A stretch of 51,083 bases of DNA from assembly GCA_030626025.1 (NCBI GenBank), contig DAOUPT010000021.1, positions 1 through 51,083 of the forward strand, given 5' to 3'. Shown one piece after another: positions 27,857 to 38,047 of this stretch (its first letter is position 1; each line of letters begins with the position of its first letter). A program made the translations under genes and the position numbers. Source of the DNA: Anderseniella sp. (GTDB lineage Bacteria; Pseudomonadota; Alphaproteobacteria; Rhizobiales; Aestuariivirgaceae). Under the pieces are notes generated by a model that saw nothing but the letters and a program-made list of their open reading frames with translations, did not search any database and was not told where the DNA came from.

Positions 27857-29124
27857 GTATTGCAATTGCAAAAACGCCAGCTGAAGAGGTCTACGCCGAC
27901 CTCGACAATCTGCCCGATGGCTTTGATGACATCCGCAAGCAGGCTGCAAACGCTGTGGCGAAAAGTGGCCTTCCGAACCGCCGTGTCGAGGAATGGAAAT
28001 GGACCGATCTGCGCCGCATCGTCGATCAGGCCTATCCGCCAGCAATCGGTGGCGATGTGGCCGCAGAAAAACTGGATGAACTAAGCGCCCTGTCACCCTT
28101 TGGCAATATCGTCGGGTCACGGATCGTGTTTGTAAACGGTGTTTTTGATGAAACCCGCTCACAATTGCCCAAAAACATTTCGATCAGCATGTTGGCCAGT
28201 GCCGACAAGGTCGGTTTCAGCCTGCGCGATGGTGATGTGATCGACGCCCTCAATCTGGCTTATGCATCTGATGGGGTGATCATCAATGTTGCCAAAGGTG
28301 TAAAGGTCGAAAAACCGGTGGAGCTTGTTTTTCTCACCGCTCCCGATCAGCCCGCAACAATCACCACCCGAAATGTCATAAGATTGGAAGAGGGTGCCGA
28401 GTTAACGCTGCTTGAAACCCACGCTGGACACAATGAAGCCTATGTCACCAACTGTGTGACCGAAATTAGCATTGCTGATAACGCCACGCTAAACCGGGTG
28501 CGCCTGCAGGAAGATGGTGAGAACGCTATTCACCTGTCCAACACAGCAGCCAATCTCGGGCAGGAAGCAAACTTGCGTGATTTCACCTTTACCATTGGTG
28601 GGCAAACCACCCGCAATCAGGGCTTTGTAACCTTTAATGGCGAAAACGCCGCGCTCAATATGTCCGGTAGCTATATGATCGCCGGCAAGCAGCACGCAGA
28701 CACCACACTGGTTATCAACCACGCCGTACCCGCCTGTGAAAGCCGAGAACTATACAAATGCGTCATGGATGAAAATGCCCGTGGCGTTTTTCAAGGCAAA
28801 GTAATCGTTGCCCGCGATGCCCAAAAAACCGATGGCCAACAATCAGCAAATGCTTTGCTGCTTTCAGAAGGGGCTGAGTTCGATGCCAAGCCAGAGCTGG
28901 AAATCTATGCCGATGACGTCTGGTGCGGCCACGGAGCAACATCGGGTGATCTGGATAAAAACCAGTTGTTCTATCTAAAAGCCCGCGGTATTCCTGAAAA
29001 CAAGGCTAAAGCCCTGTTGATCGCTGCCTTTGCCGCAGCGGCCTTTGATGAAATCGAAAACGAAGATGTACGTGAAGCTTTCAACGAACTGGCCCAAGGC
29101 TGGCTCCAACGGCGAGAGGTATAA
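27853..29124 (+). CDS. sufD: SufD, Fe-S scaffold subunit
   Basis: A 423-residue paralogue of SufB and partner in the SufB-SufC2-SufD complex, needed for iron entry. The conserved C-terminal block is CGHGATSGDLDKNQLFYLKA, including the histidine region implicated in cluster assembly. Start overlaps the sufC stop (ATGA) and its own stop overlaps the sufS ATG (TAATG), so translation is tightly coupled. Confidence 0.96.
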   Translation: MSIAIAKTPAEEVYADLDNLPDGFDDIRKQAANAVAKSGLPNRRVEEWKWTDLRRIVDQAYPPAIGGDVAAEKLDELSALSPFGNIVGSRIVFVNGVFDETRSQLPKNISISMLASADKVGFSLRDGDVIDALNLAYASDGVIINVAKGVKVEKPVELVFLTAPDQPATITTRNVIRLEEGAELTLLETHAGHNEAYVTNCVTEISIADNATLNRVRLQEDGENAIHLSNTAANLGQEANLRDFTFTIGGQTTRNQGFVTFNGENAALNMSGSYMIAGKQHADTTLVINHAVPACESRELYKCVMDENARGVFQGKVIVARDAQKTDGQQSANALLLSEGAEFDAKPELEIYADDVWCGHGATSGDLDKNQLFYLKARGIPENKAKALLIAAFAAAAFDEIENEDVREAFNELAQGWLQRREV

Positions 29125-30359
29125 TGTTAGACCAAACCAAACCCTTCGACGTAAACGCCATCCGTGCAGAATTCCCGATTCTGTCGCGTGAAGTCTATGG
29201 CAAGCCGCTGGTTTTCCTCGACAACGGTGCATCGGCCCAAAAGCCCAAATGCGTGATCGAAGCGGTGCGGCAGTCCTATGAAGAAGAATACGCTAACGTC
29301 CATCGCGGCTTGCATTACTTGTCAAACGTCGCCACCCAGCGTTTTGAAGATGCCCGCGAGAGCGTTCGAGCTTTCCTGAAAGCACCCTCAACCGATCAAA
29401 TCATCTTCACCCGCAATGCCACCGAAGCCTTGAACCTTGTGGCGCAAAGTTTTGGCGGCATGGTGCTGGGGGAGGGTGATGAGATTGTCCTGTCAATCAT
29501 GGAGCACCACTCCAACATCGTGCCGTGGAACTTCCATCGTGAGAGCAAGGGCGCGGTGATCAAATGGTCTCCGGTTGATGATGAGGGCAATTTCCTCATC
29601 GAAGAGTTTGAAAAGCTCCTGACCAAACGCACCAAAATCGTTTCCATCACCCACATGTCCAATGCCCTGGGCACCATCGTGCCGATCAAGGAGGTCATTC
29701 GCATCGCCCATGACCGCGGCATTCCGGTGGTGGTTGATGGCTCGCAAAGTGCCGTCCATCTTGATATTGACGTGGTTGATCTGGATTGCGATTTCTACAT
29801 TTTCACCGGCCACAAAACCTATGGTCCTTCTGGCATTGGTGCACTTTACGGCAAAAAAGAACATCTTGAAGCTATGCCGCCTTATCAGGGCGGTGGTGAG
29901 ATGATTGCCGATGTAACCCTTGACGGTGTCACCTATGCCGACCCGCCCCACCGGTTTGAAGCGGGAACCCCGCCGATTACCCAGGCTATCGGTCTTGGCG
30001 CAGCGCTTGATTACATGCGTTCTATCGGTCAGGAAAACATCATTGCCCATGAAAACAAGCTGTTGGCCTACGCCACCGAACGCCTCAGCGCCGTAAACTC
30101 GCTTAAAATCATCGGCACGGCGCAGAGTAAAGGCTCTATTGTCTCGTTCGCCATCGAAGGCGCTCACGCCCATGACATTTCCACCGTCATTGACAGATCA
30201 GGCGTTGCGGTGCGCGCCGGCACCCATTGCGCCCAGCCCTTGCTGGAACGTTTTGGCGTGACCTCCACCTGCCGCGCCTCATTTGCCATGTACAATACTT
30301 TAGAAGAAGTTGACAAACTCGCCGAAGCCCTCGAAAAAGCACGGGAATTTTTCCTATGA
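29124..30359 (+). CDS. sufS: SufS, class II cysteine desulfurase
   Basis: A 411-residue PLP enzyme giving sulfur to SufBCD. PLP lysine K231 is in FTGHKTYGPSG and the active cysteine C369 in RAGTHCAQPLL, with the short loop of class II enzymes. SufS normally needs SufE or SufU as sulfur acceptor; neither is encoded in this window. Overlaps sufD by one base and sufT by four. Confidence 0.96.
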   Translation: MLDQTKPFDVNAIRAEFPILSREVYGKPLVFLDNGASAQKPKCVIEAVRQSYEEEYANVHRGLHYLSNVATQRFEDARESVRAFLKAPSTDQIIFTRNATEALNLVAQSFGGMVLGEGDEIVLSIMEHHSNIVPWNFHRESKGAVIKWSPVDDEGNFLIEEFEKLLTKRTKIVSITHMSNALGTIVPIKEVIRIAHDRGIPVVVDGSQSAVHLDIDVVDLDCDFYIFTGHKTYGPSGIGALYGKKEHLEAMPPYQGGGEMIADVTLDGVTYADPPHRFEAGTPPITQAIGLGAALDYMRSIGQENIIAHENKLLAYATERLSAVNSLKIIGTAQSKGSIVSFAIEGAHAHDISTVIDRSGVAVRAGTHCAQPLLERFGVTSTCRASFAMYNTLEEVDKLAEALEKAREFFL

Positions 30360-30811
30360 ATGAAGAAACCAAAACCATGCCAGAAAACGCACAAGATACC
30401 ATGATAAAAGACGAAAGCTGTGCGCCTGCATCAGCCAATATGCCAACGGCCCACCATGAGGTGCCCGAAGTCGAAGCGGCCAAATCAGCAATTCCAAAAG
30501 AAGATCTGAACCGGATGACCAATGACATCATCGCCGCCATCAAGACGGTTTATGACCCCGAGATCCCGGTTGATATTTTTGAACTCGGTCTTATCTATAA
30601 AATTGACATTGCCGATGATCGCCTGATCACCATTGATATGACCCTGACAGCGCCCGGTTGTCCGGTTGCCGGTGAAATGCCTATTTGGGTGCAAACCGCC
30701 GTATCAACGGTTGAAGGTGTGATGGATGTAAAAGTCGAAATGGTTTTCGATCCGCCGTGGGATATGTCGCGTATGTCCGAAGAAGCGCAAATCGCGCTTA
30801 ATATGTATTGA
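30356..30811 (+). CDS. sufT: SufT, DUF59/MIP18-family Fe-S maturation protein
   Basis: A 151-residue protein. Residues 1 to about 50 are an uncommonly long, probably disordered extension rich in Glu, Pro and Ala; the DUF59 domain follows with YDPEIPVDIFELGLIY and TLTAPGCPVAGEMP, whose cysteine is the conserved family residue. Family members help deliver clusters to target proteins. Overlaps sufS by 4 bp. Confidence 0.93.
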   Translation: MNEETKTMPENAQDTMIKDESCAPASANMPTAHHEVPEVEAAKSAIPKEDLNRMTNDIIAAIKTVYDPEIPVDIFELGLIYKIDIADDRLITIDMTLTAPGCPVAGEMPIWVQTAVSTVEGVMDVKVEMVFDPPWDMSRMSEEAQIALNMY

Positions 30812-30863
30812 TCTTACTGTTGAAAAAACCTCGATAACCGATTCAAGAAATTCAGGAAAAACC

Positions 30864-31259
30864 ATGTCTACCCTACACGCAAAACCAACTGTTCTTTCCC
30901 TGACAAATGCCGCCGCTGGTCAGATTGCCCGGATTATGGCCAAGAAAAACGGTGAGGTTGCCGGTCTTAAAATCGGTGTTAAAAACGGTGGTTGCGCCGG
31001 TATGGAATACACCATGGACTGGGCCAGTGAAATTGATCCGCTTGACGAAGTCATCAAGGACAAAGGCGCCACAGTATTGATCGACAAAGCCGCTGTACTT
31101 TTCCTGTTTGGCACCGAGATGGATTACGAAGTTGAAACCCTGCGCTCGGGCTTTGTGTTTAACAACCCAAACCAGTCATCAGCCTGCGGCTGCGGTGAAT
31201 CCGTTGAGTTGACCCCCATCAGCCAGGAAAAACTGGACGCCTTTAATAACGCTGTATAG
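30864..31259 (+). CDS. sufA: SufA, A-type Fe-S carrier
   Basis: A 131-residue A-type carrier that moves clusters from the scaffold to apo-enzymes. The three ligands are C44 (NGGCAGMEY), C108 and C110 (SACGCGES). It closes the suf set, 52 bp after sufT. ErpA and IscA share the fold; the position in the cluster favours SufA. Confidence 0.94.
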   Translation: MSTLHAKPTVLSLTNAAAGQIARIMAKKNGEVAGLKIGVKNGGCAGMEYTMDWASEIDPLDEVIKDKGATVLIDKAAVLFLFGTEMDYEVETLRSGFVFNNPNQSSACGCGESVELTPISQEKLDAFNNAV

Positions 31260-31268
31260 TTTGCCCAT

Positions 31269-31637
31269 ATGGCAGTATCGAGCGAACTTACCGAGCTGAT
31301 AATTGAGCAGTTGGAAGGCTTTGGGCCGGTCGCCGTGCGCCGCATGTTTGGCGGTGCCGGTTTGTTTTGTCAGGGACTGATGTTTGGCCTGATTTCCGAC
31401 GATGTATTGTATTTCAAATCCGATGCGCAAACATTGCCCGATTTCGAGACCGAAAACCTGCAATCCTTTGGCTATGAATCCAAAACCGGACGACGAACCA
31501 TCATGTCCTATACACGTTCGCCCGAACGGGTGTTTGATGATGGCCAGGAAATGGTCGAATGGGCACAAAAAGCTTTTGAAGCTGCAATCCGTGCAGATAA
31601 CGCCAAACCGCCATCCAAACGCAAACATCAAATCTGA
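31269..31637 (+). CDS. TfoX N-terminal-domain protein
   Basis: A 122-residue protein with only the TfoX N-terminal domain: VAVRRMFGGAGLFCQGLMFGLI and VLYFKSD. In gamma-proteobacteria full-length TfoX/Sxy controls competence; single-domain forms like this have no assigned role. It starts ten bases after sufA and is probably the last gene of the suf transcript. Confidence 0.9.
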   Translation: MAVSSELTELIIEQLEGFGPVAVRRMFGGAGLFCQGLMFGLISDDVLYFKSDAQTLPDFETENLQSFGYESKTGRRTIMSYTRSPERVFDDGQEMVEWAQKAFEAAIRADNAKPPSKRKHQI

Positions 31638-31649
31638 TTAGCTGATGCT

Positions 31650-31797
31650 AGAGCGTTTCCGGTTTAAACTGAACCACTCGGGCAGCAAGTGCTGCCCCGG
31701 CGCCACTGCGCCGCGCCAGTGCAGGCCCGAACGTAGTGAGGATATGCCGTGAACGGAATAAAACTAGAGCGATTCAGGCGTAGCCGGAAATGCTCTA
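31650..31797. repeat. Inverted-repeat element, copy A
   Basis: Ends are AGAGCGTTTCCGG (31650-31662) and CCGGAAATGCTCT (31784-31796), 12 of 13 bases inverted. The interior includes GGTTTAAACTGAACC, CCCGGCGCCACTGCGCCGC (31696-31714) and CGAACGTAGTGAGGA. The same internal blocks occur in the larger element at 33869-34125. The right end contains the rhlE stop codon (31795-31797), so the element is inserted at, or has supplied, the end of that gene. No coding capacity. Confidence 0.75.
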
Positions 31798-33201
31798 AGA
31801 CTTGGTTTCTTCGTTGGAGTTTGCTTCGGGGATCAGTGGTTTTGCTAAAAACGCTGGCATGTTGCCATCATGAAAACCGCTGGAATCCGGCACTGAACCC
31901 ACATCGTCATAGACAGAAGGGGTCCGGCTTTTCTTACGGCGGCCTTTTGGCGCTGCTGCTTTTTCATCGGTTGAAGGTTTTTCTTCGGCTGGCGCGTCAC
32001 TTGATGATTTTGTGGCAGATTTCCGGGGTTTCCTGGCTTTTCGACCTTTGGGTTTTTCATCATCGCCACTCTCAACCGGCGCTTTACCTTGCCATTCGAT
32101 TTTCTTCTCGATCAGTTTTTCAATTGCATCAACGGCTTTTTTCTCTGCCGGAGTTACCAGCATAATCGCCGTACCCTCGCGGCCAGCCCGGCCGGTGCGG
32201 CCAATTCTGTGTACATAATCTTCCGCATGAATAGGAACGTCATAGTTGATGACATGGCTGACATTTGGAATATCCAGCCCGCGCGCGGCAACATCAGATG
32301 CTATCAAAAAGGTGATTTCATTATTGCGGAACCCTTCAAGGGTTTTCAGACGTGATTGCTGGTCCATGTCGCCATGCAGGGCAGCCGCATTAAGCCCGTG
32401 CTTTTGCATGGATTTTTCCAAAATGCCAACGGTACGTTTGCGATTGGCAAAAACGATAGCATTTTTGACATCAACCAGCCCGTTCAGAACATTGCGCAAA
32501 TCATTACGCTTATCGCTGTCAGCTTTGCTGGCTTTATAGAGTTTTTGGGTAATCGTTTCAGCCGTTGAAGCAGGCTTGGAAACTTCCACCAGCACCGGCA
32601 TGTGCAAAAACTGGTTGGTAATCCGTTTAATTTCAGGTGGCATGGTGGCCGAAAAGAACATGGTCTGACGGGTAATCGGCAGCAATTTGCAAATTCGTTC
32701 AATATCGGGAATGAACCCCATATCAAGCATCCGGTCGGCTTCATCGACAACCAGAACTTCAATGCCGTGCAGCATAAGCTTGCCGCGCTCGATGTGATCA
32801 AGCAGACGACCGGGTGTTGCAATCAACACATCAGCTCCGCGATCAATCTTGGCGTTCTGGTCTGCAAATGACACCCCACCGATTAACAGGGCAATGGTCA
32901 GCTTGTTGTTTTTACCCAGCGTTTCGAAAGCATCGCTTACTTGCGCCGCCAGTTCGCGGGTGGGTTCAAGAATAAGCGTGCGCGGCATACGGGCTCTGGC
33001 CCGGCCTTTTTCCAGCAATGTCAACATTGGCAGTGCAAAGGCAGCAGTTTTACCCGAGCCGGTCTGGGCCAGTCCCAGAACATCCTTGCGTTCAAGGGCA
33101 GGGGGTATGGCCCCGGCTTGAATAGGGGTTGCTGTTTCAAAACCTGCTTCAGTTACTGCTGCAAGTACTTTTTCACTCAGTCCGAGTTGGTCAAATTTCA
33201 T
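31795..33201 (-). CDS. rhlE: DEAD-box RNA helicase, RhlE type
   Basis: A 468-residue helicase that remodels RNA structure, in ribosome assembly or with the degradosome. Visible motifs in order: Q motif (FETATPIQAGAIP), AQTGSGKT, PTRELAAQ, DEADRMLDMG, SATMP, ARGLDIP and HRIGRTGRAGREG. The tail (about 375-468) is Lys/Arg- and Ala-rich and variable. Its stop codon lies within the right arm of repeat copy A. Confidence 0.95.
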   Translation of the reverse strand: MKFDQLGLSEKVLAAVTEAGFETATPIQAGAIPPALERKDVLGLAQTGSGKTAAFALPMLTLLEKGRARARMPRTLILEPTRELAAQVSDAFETLGKNNKLTIALLIGGVSFADQNAKIDRGADVLIATPGRLLDHIERGKLMLHGIEVLVVDEADRMLDMGFIPDIERICKLLPITRQTMFFSATMPPEIKRITNQFLHMPVLVEVSKPASTAETITQKLYKASKADSDKRNDLRNVLNGLVDVKNAIVFANRKRTVGILEKSMQKHGLNAAALHGDMDQQSRLKTLEGFRNNEITFLIASDVAARGLDIPNVSHVINYDVPIHAEDYVHRIGRTGRAGREGTAIMLVTPAEKKAVDAIEKLIEKKIEWQGKAPVESGDDEKPKGRKARKPRKSATKSSSDAPAEEKPSTDEKAAAPKGRRKKSRTPSVYDDVGSVPDSSGFHDGNMPAFLAKPLIPEANSNEETKS

Positions 33202-33510
33202 GTGTGCTTTTTAAAATCTATTATGTGAGATTGTGAACCTATGTTTTATACGCATTTAATACGGTCATTCAGTCTCGTCGTCAGTAAAAGTTGAATTCAC
33301 CGACCGAATATACCGCTACCAAGCGGGCGCATGATTCACCGGGCACAATAGCCAAAAGTCCTAATTTGTCAAACCAACAATTCGCCACAGTTAATACGGG
33401 CTGGCGTACACCATAAATTTTCTTGTAGTTGTCGACAGAAAACATGATTTGACATCTGTTGATTTCGAGAGCACACTTCAAACAATCCTAATTTAAGGAG
33501 GTCTAGAAAA
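33202..33510. other. Intergenic region upstream of rhlE, nothing recognised
   Basis: No reading frame with family resemblance or a good ribosome binding site, and no tRNA- or rRNA-like pattern. It must contain the rhlE promoter on the minus strand. A TTGACA on the plus strand at 33449-33454 lacks a convincing -10. Confidence 0.4.
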
Positions 33511-33552
33511 ATGACGCCGCCTACACGAATGTGGCCATCTTTCTCGAATTGA
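33511..33552 (+). CDS. Possible 13-codon leader or micro-ORF
   Basis: ATG at 33511 is preceded by an excellent ribosome binding site, AAGGAGGT (33495-33502), with eight bases between. The frame (MTPPTRMWPSFSN) ends at TGA 33550-33552. Such a strong site over so short a frame suggests a leader peptide or a small protein; no structural gene follows within 1 kb on the plus strand, so the purpose is unclear. It could also be the 5' part of the candidate RNA downstream. Confidence 0.3.
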   Translation: MTPPTRMWPSFSN

Positions 33553-33775
33553 AGGTCGGTTGAACCGGGCACCTTCCCATGCCGGTTCTGGCCCTACTTA
33601 CTTCAATGTGAGTGCTGCTTTATTGCAGTGAGAAGAGATGGCCAGTAAGTTCTTACAATTTGACTGCGAGCGCGTTTGCGTTCGCGTATTTTGTGTGTAG
33701 ATAATGCAAGTTTGCAGGTTCATCATACCCTCTGCCCCCCAAAGGGAACCGGCAAGAACACGTTTCACACAAAAA

Positions 33776-33862
33776 GAAAAAGAGCCCGACTTTTGTTGGG
33801 CTGGTGAAAAACCAAATAGGGCCTCGGATAGGCACATGCCTGCGGGGCCCGTCTTTATTTTT
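33776..33862 (+). ncRNA. Candidate small RNA 3' end with two strong hairpins
   Basis: Hairpin 1 is AGCCCGAC-TTTT-GTTGGGCT (33783-33802). Hairpin 2 spans 33819-33850, with GGGCCTCG pairing CGGGGCCC and an inner GGC-ACAT-GCC, followed by a T-rich run (33851-33862). Each stem has one non-Watson-Crick position, and both are G-U on the plus strand but A-C on the minus strand, which favours a plus-strand RNA. Against this, hairpin 1 read on the minus strand is followed at once by CTTTTTCTTTTT, a classical terminator. The 5' end cannot be placed. No known RNA family was recognised. Confidence 0.35.
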
Positions 33863-33868
33863 CTATCT

Positions 33869-34125
33869 CTCTCACGGCTATTCGAACGCTAACGCGTTCG
33901 GCCTCCGAGGGGCGGCGCAGTGGCGCCGGGGTCCTCACTATCGTTCGTCCGGCTACGGGTTTCCAAAGTAATTATGAAGCCGCGACGGAGGCAATGACAC
34001 ACCCGTGTCATCGCCGACTGGCCGACTGAGGCCCGGCACCACTGCGCCGCCCCAGCGGAGCGATGCGCGCAGCGCATCTTGCGTGAGCGGAATAAAGCAG
34101 TCTAGCGTTCGAGTAGCCGCGAGAG
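33869..34125. repeat. 257-bp nested palindromic element, copy B (MITE-like)
   Basis: Terminal arms 33869-33891 and 34103-34125 are inverted with 21 of 23 matches (core GGCTATTCGAACGCTA). Inner arms 33909-33930 and 34032-34053 match 21 of 22 (core GGGGCGGCGCAGTGG). A central perfect hairpin is ATGACAC-ACCC-GTGTCAT (33994-34011). Internal blocks are shared with copy A at 31650. There is no reading frame, so it is a non-autonomous element. It ends eight bases before the stop codon of the small exported gene at 34133. Confidence 0.75.
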
Positions 34126-34132
34126 ATCTAAA

Positions 34133-34423
34133 CTAGTGACGATATCTATGCCGGTGGCATCTGCGGTAGCTACGGCCATTTCTCCAGCGCTTATGACAAT
34201 GACGGCGGTATCTTTTGCTGCGATGGACATGACGTCCGCAATGGCGATGGCGGCGATAGCCTCTGTGCCGGTGGTTGTAACATCTGCCGCGTGAACCAAT
34301 ATGGATGCCCGGTGTCGGGATGTAGATATTGATGCCAGCTTCTGCCTTGGTTGTTTGGACAGTCACTGAAGTAACGGCAACACCGAACACCAGAACCAGA
34401 CCTGCAAGTATGCTTTTAAGCAT
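34133..34423 (-). CDS. Small exported His/Arg/Cys-rich protein
   Basis: A 96-residue protein with a clear signal peptide (1 to about 29, ending AEA before GINIY) and a mature part dominated by His and Arg with four cysteines (motifs such as GYRRHRHCGRHVHR and RRHCHKRWRN). AAGGAGG six bases before the ATG supports real translation. I do not recognise a family. The composition suggests metal or nucleic-acid/polyanion binding in the periplasm, which is inference. The biased C-terminus should not be trusted for homology. Confidence 0.6.
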   Translation of the reverse strand: MLKSILAGLVLVFGVAVTSVTVQTTKAEAGINIYIPTPGIHIGSRGRCYNHRHRGYRRHRHCGRHVHRSKRYRRHCHKRWRNGRSYRRCHRHRYRH

Positions 34424-34510
34424 TATTTCCTCCTTGATAATATTTACCTTTAGTCAGGTAGCACAAGGAGATAGAGTTGACAAATAAAAACGCCCATACG
34501 TCAAAAATTC

Positions 34511-34804
34511 TTATTTGGTGTTTTCCATTGTGTAGCGAATACACGTTTGGGTCAGGCCAAAGCCTTTGCTGGTATCTGGTTTGAAACCCCATGTGCATCG
34601 TTCAATGTAAGCCCCTTTTTCTGGGCCACTTGTCCTGATGGTACCTTCTTTAAAGGCCACATCACCGGGGAAACGTACACCAGTATCAATTCTGGTTTGA
34701 TGCCGCGCCATCGGGTCACTCTCAGCAAGTGCAGCACCCGACAAGCCGGAAAATCCGGCAACCAAAGCAATAAAAACAGCCTGTGTTCGTGATATGATTT
34801 TCAT
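34511..34804 (-). CDS. Small exported protein of unknown function
   Basis: A 97-residue protein: signal peptide 1 to about 27 (ending ALA before ESDPM), then a short mature domain with two cysteines (ERCTWGFKP and LTQTCIRY) that could form a disulfide. A GGAGG lies nine bases before the ATG. No family recognised. It is divergent from parE and 87 bp upstream of the His/Arg-rich gene on the same strand, so they may be co-transcribed. Confidence 0.6.
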   Translation of the reverse strand: MKIISRTQAVFIALVAGFSGLSGAALAESDPMARHQTRIDTGVRFPGDVAFKEGTIRTSGPEKGAYIERCTWGFKPDTSKGFGLTQTCIRYTMENTK

Positions 34805-34949
34805 GGCGGGCGCCTCCAGGTTCGGTTAGAATGCCATCGTGTTATCAGCCTAAACCATATCTACGGTTTTTTCCAGCCCCCGGATTGTGCATACTGACCA
34901 CAATTGATTCGGTTCCTGCAAGGGGCCTCTAACTAAAGAAAGCGTACGC

Positions 34950-37040
<2,091 letters not shown>

Positions 37041-37045
37041 CCGCT

Positions 37046-37384
37046 CTAAACAAACCGCTCCAGCACTTCAAGATTAAGCTCCGGCATGGTTCCCATCCAG
37101 ATTGTGTGTTCGGTATGGTCTTTCATCACTTGCCCGGTATCGGCATGAATGAAAATGGTCAGGCCCTGACGGTTTAACGCCAGCCAGTTCATTACCGGGC
37201 CAAGCAAATCAACCGGCACTGTCAATTGGCAACTTCCCACCGGATGTGGGCCGACGGGTTGGTCGTGGAAATGGCCGAATTTGATATCGAATTCGTCAAC
37301 CACACCTGCAACCACCGACTTTGCCATTCCCTTGCTGTCGGCTGTAAAATAGATGTGAGCGTGATAAGGGGTTTGGGGTTCCAT
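37046..37384 (-). CDS. DOPA 4,5-dioxygenase family protein
   Basis: A 112-residue protein of the DOPA-dioxygenase-like family. Histidines of the likely iron site are in YHAHIYF, GHFHDQPVGPHP, FIHADTG and DHTEHTIWMG. Plant and fungal members cleave catechols such as DOPA; bacterial members are mostly uncharacterised. The start at 37384 has GGAG eight bases ahead. It ends five bases from the parE stop. Confidence 0.9.
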   Translation of the reverse strand: MEPQTPYHAHIYFTADSKGMAKSVVAGVVDEFDIKFGHFHDQPVGPHPVGSCQLTVPVDLLGPVMNWLALNRQGLTIFIHADTGQVMKDHTEHTIWMGTMPELNLEVLERFV

Positions 37385-37488
37385 TTGTTTCTCCGCTTTT
37401 GTACGGGCGGGCAAGATGTCACCTGCTACGCCCTTTGTTTTTGTTTATTGTAACAACATATAATATGACAGAAGCGGAGTTTAAAGAC

Positions 37489-38040
37489 ATGGCAGCTACA
37501 CCCCCCATTTGTGATTTCGGCTGGAAGCCCCCGGCGTTTTCACTGCCCTCGACAGAAGGAAAGCTCATCACGCTGGATGATGTGAAAGGCGAAACCGGCA
37601 CCATGGTGGCCTTTATCTGCAATCACTGCCCCTATGTTCTGTCAATCATTGACCGGCTGGTGGATACAGCAAATGATTTGAAAGAACATGGAATTGGTTT
37701 TGTCGCCATTTGCGCCAACGATGCACAAGCCTATCCCGATGACTCATTTCCAAACATGATAAAATTTGCCAGGGAAAACAATTTTACCTTTCCCTACCTG
37801 CACGATAAAACCCAAAAGGTCGCCAAAGACTGGGATGCCATCTGTACGCCGGATTTTTTCGGCTTTGATGCCAATATGGAATTGCAGTACCGCGGCCGTC
37901 TTGATGCTTCGCGCAAGGACGCCGTTGCCGGTGCCCGCCGTGATCTTTATGAAGCGATGGTCGAAGTCGCCCGTTCCGGCAAAGGCCCACAAGACCAGAT
38001 TTCATCGATGGGTTGTTCGATCAAGTGGAAAGCGGCTTAA
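37489..38040 (+). CDS. Thioredoxin-fold protein (AhpC/TSA-like)
   Basis: A 183-residue protein with an alkyl hydroperoxide reductase/thioredoxin fold. The N-terminal segment PPAFSLPSTEGKLITLDDV and the FICNHCPYV motif are typical; only one cysteine (NHC) is in the usual redox position, so it is not a classical CxxC thioredoxin. The ATG at 37489 (MAATPPICDFGW) has GGAG nine bases ahead and the family N-terminus; an in-frame ATG at 37465 lacks a binding site. Role: probably peroxide or thiol homeostasis. Confidence 0.85.
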   Translation: MAATPPICDFGWKPPAFSLPSTEGKLITLDDVKGETGTMVAFICNHCPYVLSIIDRLVDTANDLKEHGIGFVAICANDAQAYPDDSFPNMIKFARENNFTFPYLHDKTQKVAKDWDAICTPDFFGFDANMELQYRGRLDASRKDAVAGARRDLYEAMVEVARSGKGPQDQISSMGCSIKWKAA

Positions 38041-38047
38041 ATTCCAG

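Noticed and set aside
33480-33870. tmRNA, 6S RNA, SRP RNA or RNase P RNA
   Set aside because: I looked for the tag-peptide coding stretch and the conserved cores of these RNAs and found none, so I leave the candidate RNA unnamed.
33704-33892. 62-codon plus-strand frame
   Set aside because: It crosses both candidate RNA hairpins and the arm of the palindromic element, with no ribosome binding site or family resemblance.
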